Assembly: GCA_035610365.1 (NCBI GenBank)
Contig: CM069433.1
Span: forward strand, 52,132,487 to 52,196,486
From: Aquatica leii
Taxonomy: Eukaryota; Arthropoda; Insecta; Coleoptera; Lampyridae
DNA length: 64,000 nt
Direction: 5' to 3'
Shown in pieces: positions 60,754 to 64,000 of this stretch (position 1 is the stretch's first letter; each line of letters opens with the position of its first letter). Position numbers and translations under genes: made by a program. The notes beneath the pieces were generated by a model. The model was not told the DNA's origin. It saw only the letters and a list, made by a program, of their open reading frames with translations, and made no database searches.

Positions 60754-62266
60754 ATTTTAGCAAGAATTTAATCTTTTTAATTTGTTAGTCTTATGAAAAT
60801 GGTTAAGTTTATATTGTTGTTTGTTTTATATTTTAGTTGTTATATGTATATGTAAGTTAGCTACATTTGTAAATTTATTCAAATTTAAACAGCAATTTCA
60901 AATAATTTGCTTTTACTTATTTTCATTTGTTAGTGTTACGTAAATACATAGTTTTTTTTGTTTTTGTTTCTTTTAATTTTGTTGATAATTATACAACTTT
61001 TGAGATCTTAAAATAAACTGTATTTGCTTTTTTTTGTATTTTGTATAATATTTTATCTAATAAAAACAATTTTCCTATTTTATTTTATCATTTATTGTTC
61101 ATTGTAAATTTATGTTCCTTTTATCTACTTAAAATTTCTTTAATGAATCCTTGTTTAATGCCTAATTATTCTCTAACGGTAATATTTAATTGGAGCACTT
61201 ATTGTGATATCCTCTTGTAATGGAAGTATGAACAATTCTTTTCGAATAATTACATTTTCAAAAAAATTAATTATCCAAAGGTTCATCTATGATCAATATC
61301 TACCTCGTGCATCACTACTTATGTTGATCCTTTAAATATTTCAAAGAATTTTTATTTTTAATTAATGATTATACTAAAGTCAGGTTGCACAGTGATTGAG
61401 ATAATTGGTAGTATTGCTAATCTCTGGTCTAGTATCTGCTTAGAATCTAAGAACAATAAAGAAGCTGTAGGTATCAGTTACATTTAAATGATAAATAGTA
61501 AACTAATCCTCAAAAATTTGTAACTTCTAAATAAAAAAACTGTTTCCATTACTTACACTTAAATCAGATCGCTTTGCAAGAATTGATTTAGACATGTCAA
61601 GTTGAGTTCTTAGTGCAGCAATTAGCAATGATATATTTGAGTTCTCTTAAAACAACAAGGGTAAGGATTTCCCAGTTTTAAAGCTCTCTTGTAAAAATAG
61701 CTAATCTTATACAATGACATCTACATATTACTTTTTAATCAAATCTACAAATTTGATCAATTACGAGTTCCTTGTAGTAATAGCTAACAACTCGCACATT
61801 TAACTGCTATATTTCACATATTTCCGTGAGGCAACATTATTAATATAATTATGACAACTTATAAAGTGTAGAATTGTATTTTTAAAAAACTGAAATCCTG
61901 TCTAATTAACAAACAGACAAAATAACAGATAATGTGGTAACTGTCAAACAAATCTATCAAGTTTCTTTTTTTGATTTTACGGTTATTTGAATTTTCTTTC
62001 TTCCACAGCTTAATATACTACCCAAATATACAAGGTTAGTTAATTGTCTCAGTTATCTGAATAAAAAATAAAAATACTTGTACAACACATAAATCCATAA
62101 ATATTAGCCTATATTAGAGATACCAAATAATAAGCTTATATAGAATAATTTCAGCATGATGTTATGAGCTTATACAGCACTGATACGTAGTAGCGGCTAT
62201 GAGCTTATGATATATTGGGCGCGAAGCGTTTTGCCATCTACTTTACCCACAATTCATATCCTCATA
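60754..62266. other. 3' flank of the recombinase gene and intergenic stretch
   Basis: AATAAA-type signals occur about 260 bases past the stop (AAAATAAAC near 61010), which could end the transcript. No other gene or repeat is supported up to the (AT)n copy at 62.27 kb. Confidence 0.45.
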
Positions 62267-62297
62267 GCATGCCTTCTACAAATATATATATATATAC
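62267..62297. repeat. Inverted copy of the (AT)n dispersed-repeat edge
   Basis: TAGCATGCCTTCTACAAA followed by (TA)n is the exact inverse of the copy at 44.43-44.48 kb. Confidence 0.7.
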
Positions 62298-62359
62298 GAA
62301 TAACTTCTCGAATGTTTCAACATAAAAATCGTTTTTACGCGATATCTTACAGTTCAATA

Positions 62360-62605
62360 TACAGGGTGAGTCAGAATATTATAAGAACTATAAATAATAG
62401 GAATAAAATAAAGACGATTATTTAAATAAACGTATATCCTAGCCTGCACAGATAAAAACTTATTAGGTCTTCAAAGTTAGCAAAAAAATTACTAATAACT
62501 TTTACCTGTGCATGCTAAGATATAAATTTATATAAACAATCGTCTTTATGTTCTGCCAATTATTTATAGTTATTGTACTTCCCACATATTCTGATTCACC
62601 CTGTA
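62360..62605. mobile_element. 246-bp mariner-type MITE with TACAGGGTG ends
   Basis: The left end TACAGGGTGAGTCAGAATAT and the right end ATATTCTGATTCACCCTGTA are inverted repeats with TA at both outer edges, as for Tc1/mariner target sites. Pairing runs on through AAAGACGATTATTTA / ATAAACAATCGTCTTT and AAAAACTTATTAG / CTAATAACTTTT-like arms. No coding frame. Confidence 0.85.
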
Positions 62606-64000
62606 CATGGTTGGTGTTTACTGTGTAATCGGAGGATTACTATTAAATACATTACAAAGAAATTTGATACGGTAGTACATAATCAACTAGTCTACATTTC
62701 AAAATATTTAAATACATACAGGATGTTTTAAAAAAATATGACACCCCCACTTAGGTTTTTAAAATAGAGCTCTTTCTTTTTTTTTGAATTTTTGGATTCT
62801 CTGTATAATTTAGAACCAAAAATATATAACATATATTAAGTAACTATTCTAAAGATATTATTCCTTTAATGCTGAAACAAGTCAACTTTGAAGCGTCGGT
62901 GTCAGAGGTCTCATAAAGAATCTTTTTGTTTCTGTTTTGTACCATCGATGATTGACAATAGTTGAGTTTTAAAAGGAGTATAAAATATATATCAAAAAAA
63001 CCAAAAAAGTACATAGAATCAATAATTTACGCAAAATGTAAATTTTTGAAAATTTTTTTTTGTTTAAATATAACACTATATATTTTTTTCATATTTGGAT
63101 TCTACGTAGAATGTAAATACTAAATGATAAAAAGTTTTATAGTCTTTACACAAACCATTCTTGTGGAATTGGCGCTTTTACGTGAAAATATTCTAAGAAC
63201 CGTTTGACACGATACAATATTCCAGACTAAATTGCATACATGTGGTTGCGTGCGCATTTTAGTTTAATTGCATGCAATAAAATGGAACATGTTTTAAATT
63301 CTTGCATACAATTGACTGAACATGCGTAAATGTTCCAAATATTTGATTTTTTAGGTTACGTTTGTTTGTTTTGTACTGTTCTGGGAATTTACAAAATTTG
63401 AAATGTAATTGAAATTAAATCTAGTTGGTATAATTATATTTATTTATATAATTTTCACTATTACATTCTCTTTTTAATCAGATTTTCACGATTCCGTCTC
63501 TCTTTTTTTAATGATTAATACTAAGAAAACAACACTAACTGCACCTAGTAACAATTTTTATTCTCCCATCGATATTTTAAGTGCAAAAATCAGCATAAAA
63601 CCAACAACAACATCAACAAAACAATTATTGGTTCTTAATAAGTTGCTCTCTGCGCATGCACTCGTAGTAAATTTAGTACTAAAATCATATAAATATAGTG
63701 GCATACACACACTTGCATAAAATATTTTATAAAATATTAACACTAACTGAATTTTTAGTTTTTAATTTAGTCTCCTGTCAAACGGTTCTAAGGATAAAAA
63801 CTATTATTAGTGAAACGACAGAAAAACGTAGAAACAAATAAAAAAAACTTTTATATCTAACGATGAAAGTATGAATCCTAACAATAACAAGAAAAAGAAG
63901 CAGACCATGTTGGCATAAACTCAAAATGAAACCTCTCACTTGGGAAAATGAAACTATTTAATTTGGAAAATAAATTTCTTAAGTCTATTAGGTGTTCTGT
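62606..64000. other. Intergenic right end of the window
   Basis: A repeat-like terminus ACAGGATGTTTTAAAAAAAT begins near 62720, without a matching partner in the window. Frames at 63511-63743 on both strands overlap each other and show no domain. No gene is supported. Confidence 0.4.

Overview
This window is eukaryotic, AT-rich and mostly non-coding. It has spliceosomal introns with GT-AG borders, long satellite arrays, and a dense mix of decayed transposons: non-LTR LINE, Penelope-like elements, Helitron, pogo/Tigger, mariner-like, hAT and MITEs. That mix, together with the TACAGGGTG-type repeat termini, fits an insect. I cannot place it to order from sequence alone; a beetle is my weak guess. 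No rRNA gene, convincing tRNA, CRISPR array or viral gene was seen.

Layout. 1-17.7 kb is intergenic. It holds a cluster of ATCTAGAT palindromes (1.4 kb), a 2.2-kb element with inverted CCCTAGTAGCAC termini (2.26-4.50 kb), a dead pogo/Tigger transposase (7.1-8.4 kb), a mariner-like transposase fragment (8.6-9.1 kb, minus), a strong 81-nt hairpin (9.6 kb) and a dead Penelope-like element (13.9-15.0 kb). At 17.7-18.5 kb are the last two exons of a Ras-like small GTPase gene of the RERG/RASL11/RASL12 group (minus strand); its 5' exons were not found. At 19.7-25.6 kb is a nest of elements on the minus strand: a LINE with RNase H, a non-autonomous Helitron inserted cleanly into LINE ORF1, and a Penelope-like element with a GIY-YIG domain. 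Mariner-like (26.9 kb) and hAT (30.3 kb) fragments follow.

34.06-43.39 kb is a satellite array of about 17-18 copies of a ~525-bp monomer. It contains a four-monomer higher-order repeat (2101 bp), and nearly every monomer carries the same 60-codon minus-strand ORF. 48.66-51.38 kb is a second, unrelated satellite of 15 copies of ~185 bp. Between them lie two small foldback elements that share the same central palindrome.

52.7-60.8 kb is the gene-bearing part, all on the plus strand. First come two tandem, diverged small genes that each encode CCCH zinc fingers followed by a RING finger (makorin-like, candidate E3 ubiquitin ligases). A four-copy ~200-235-bp repeat follows. Then comes a five-exon gene for a Crypton-like tyrosine recombinase with zinc fingers, an acidic/serine-rich linker and two tandem C-terminal SANT-like modules. 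All four of its intron phases are compatible, but three single-base frame breaks suggest either recent decay or assembly errors. The last 3 kb holds a TA-flanked MITE and no recognisable gene.
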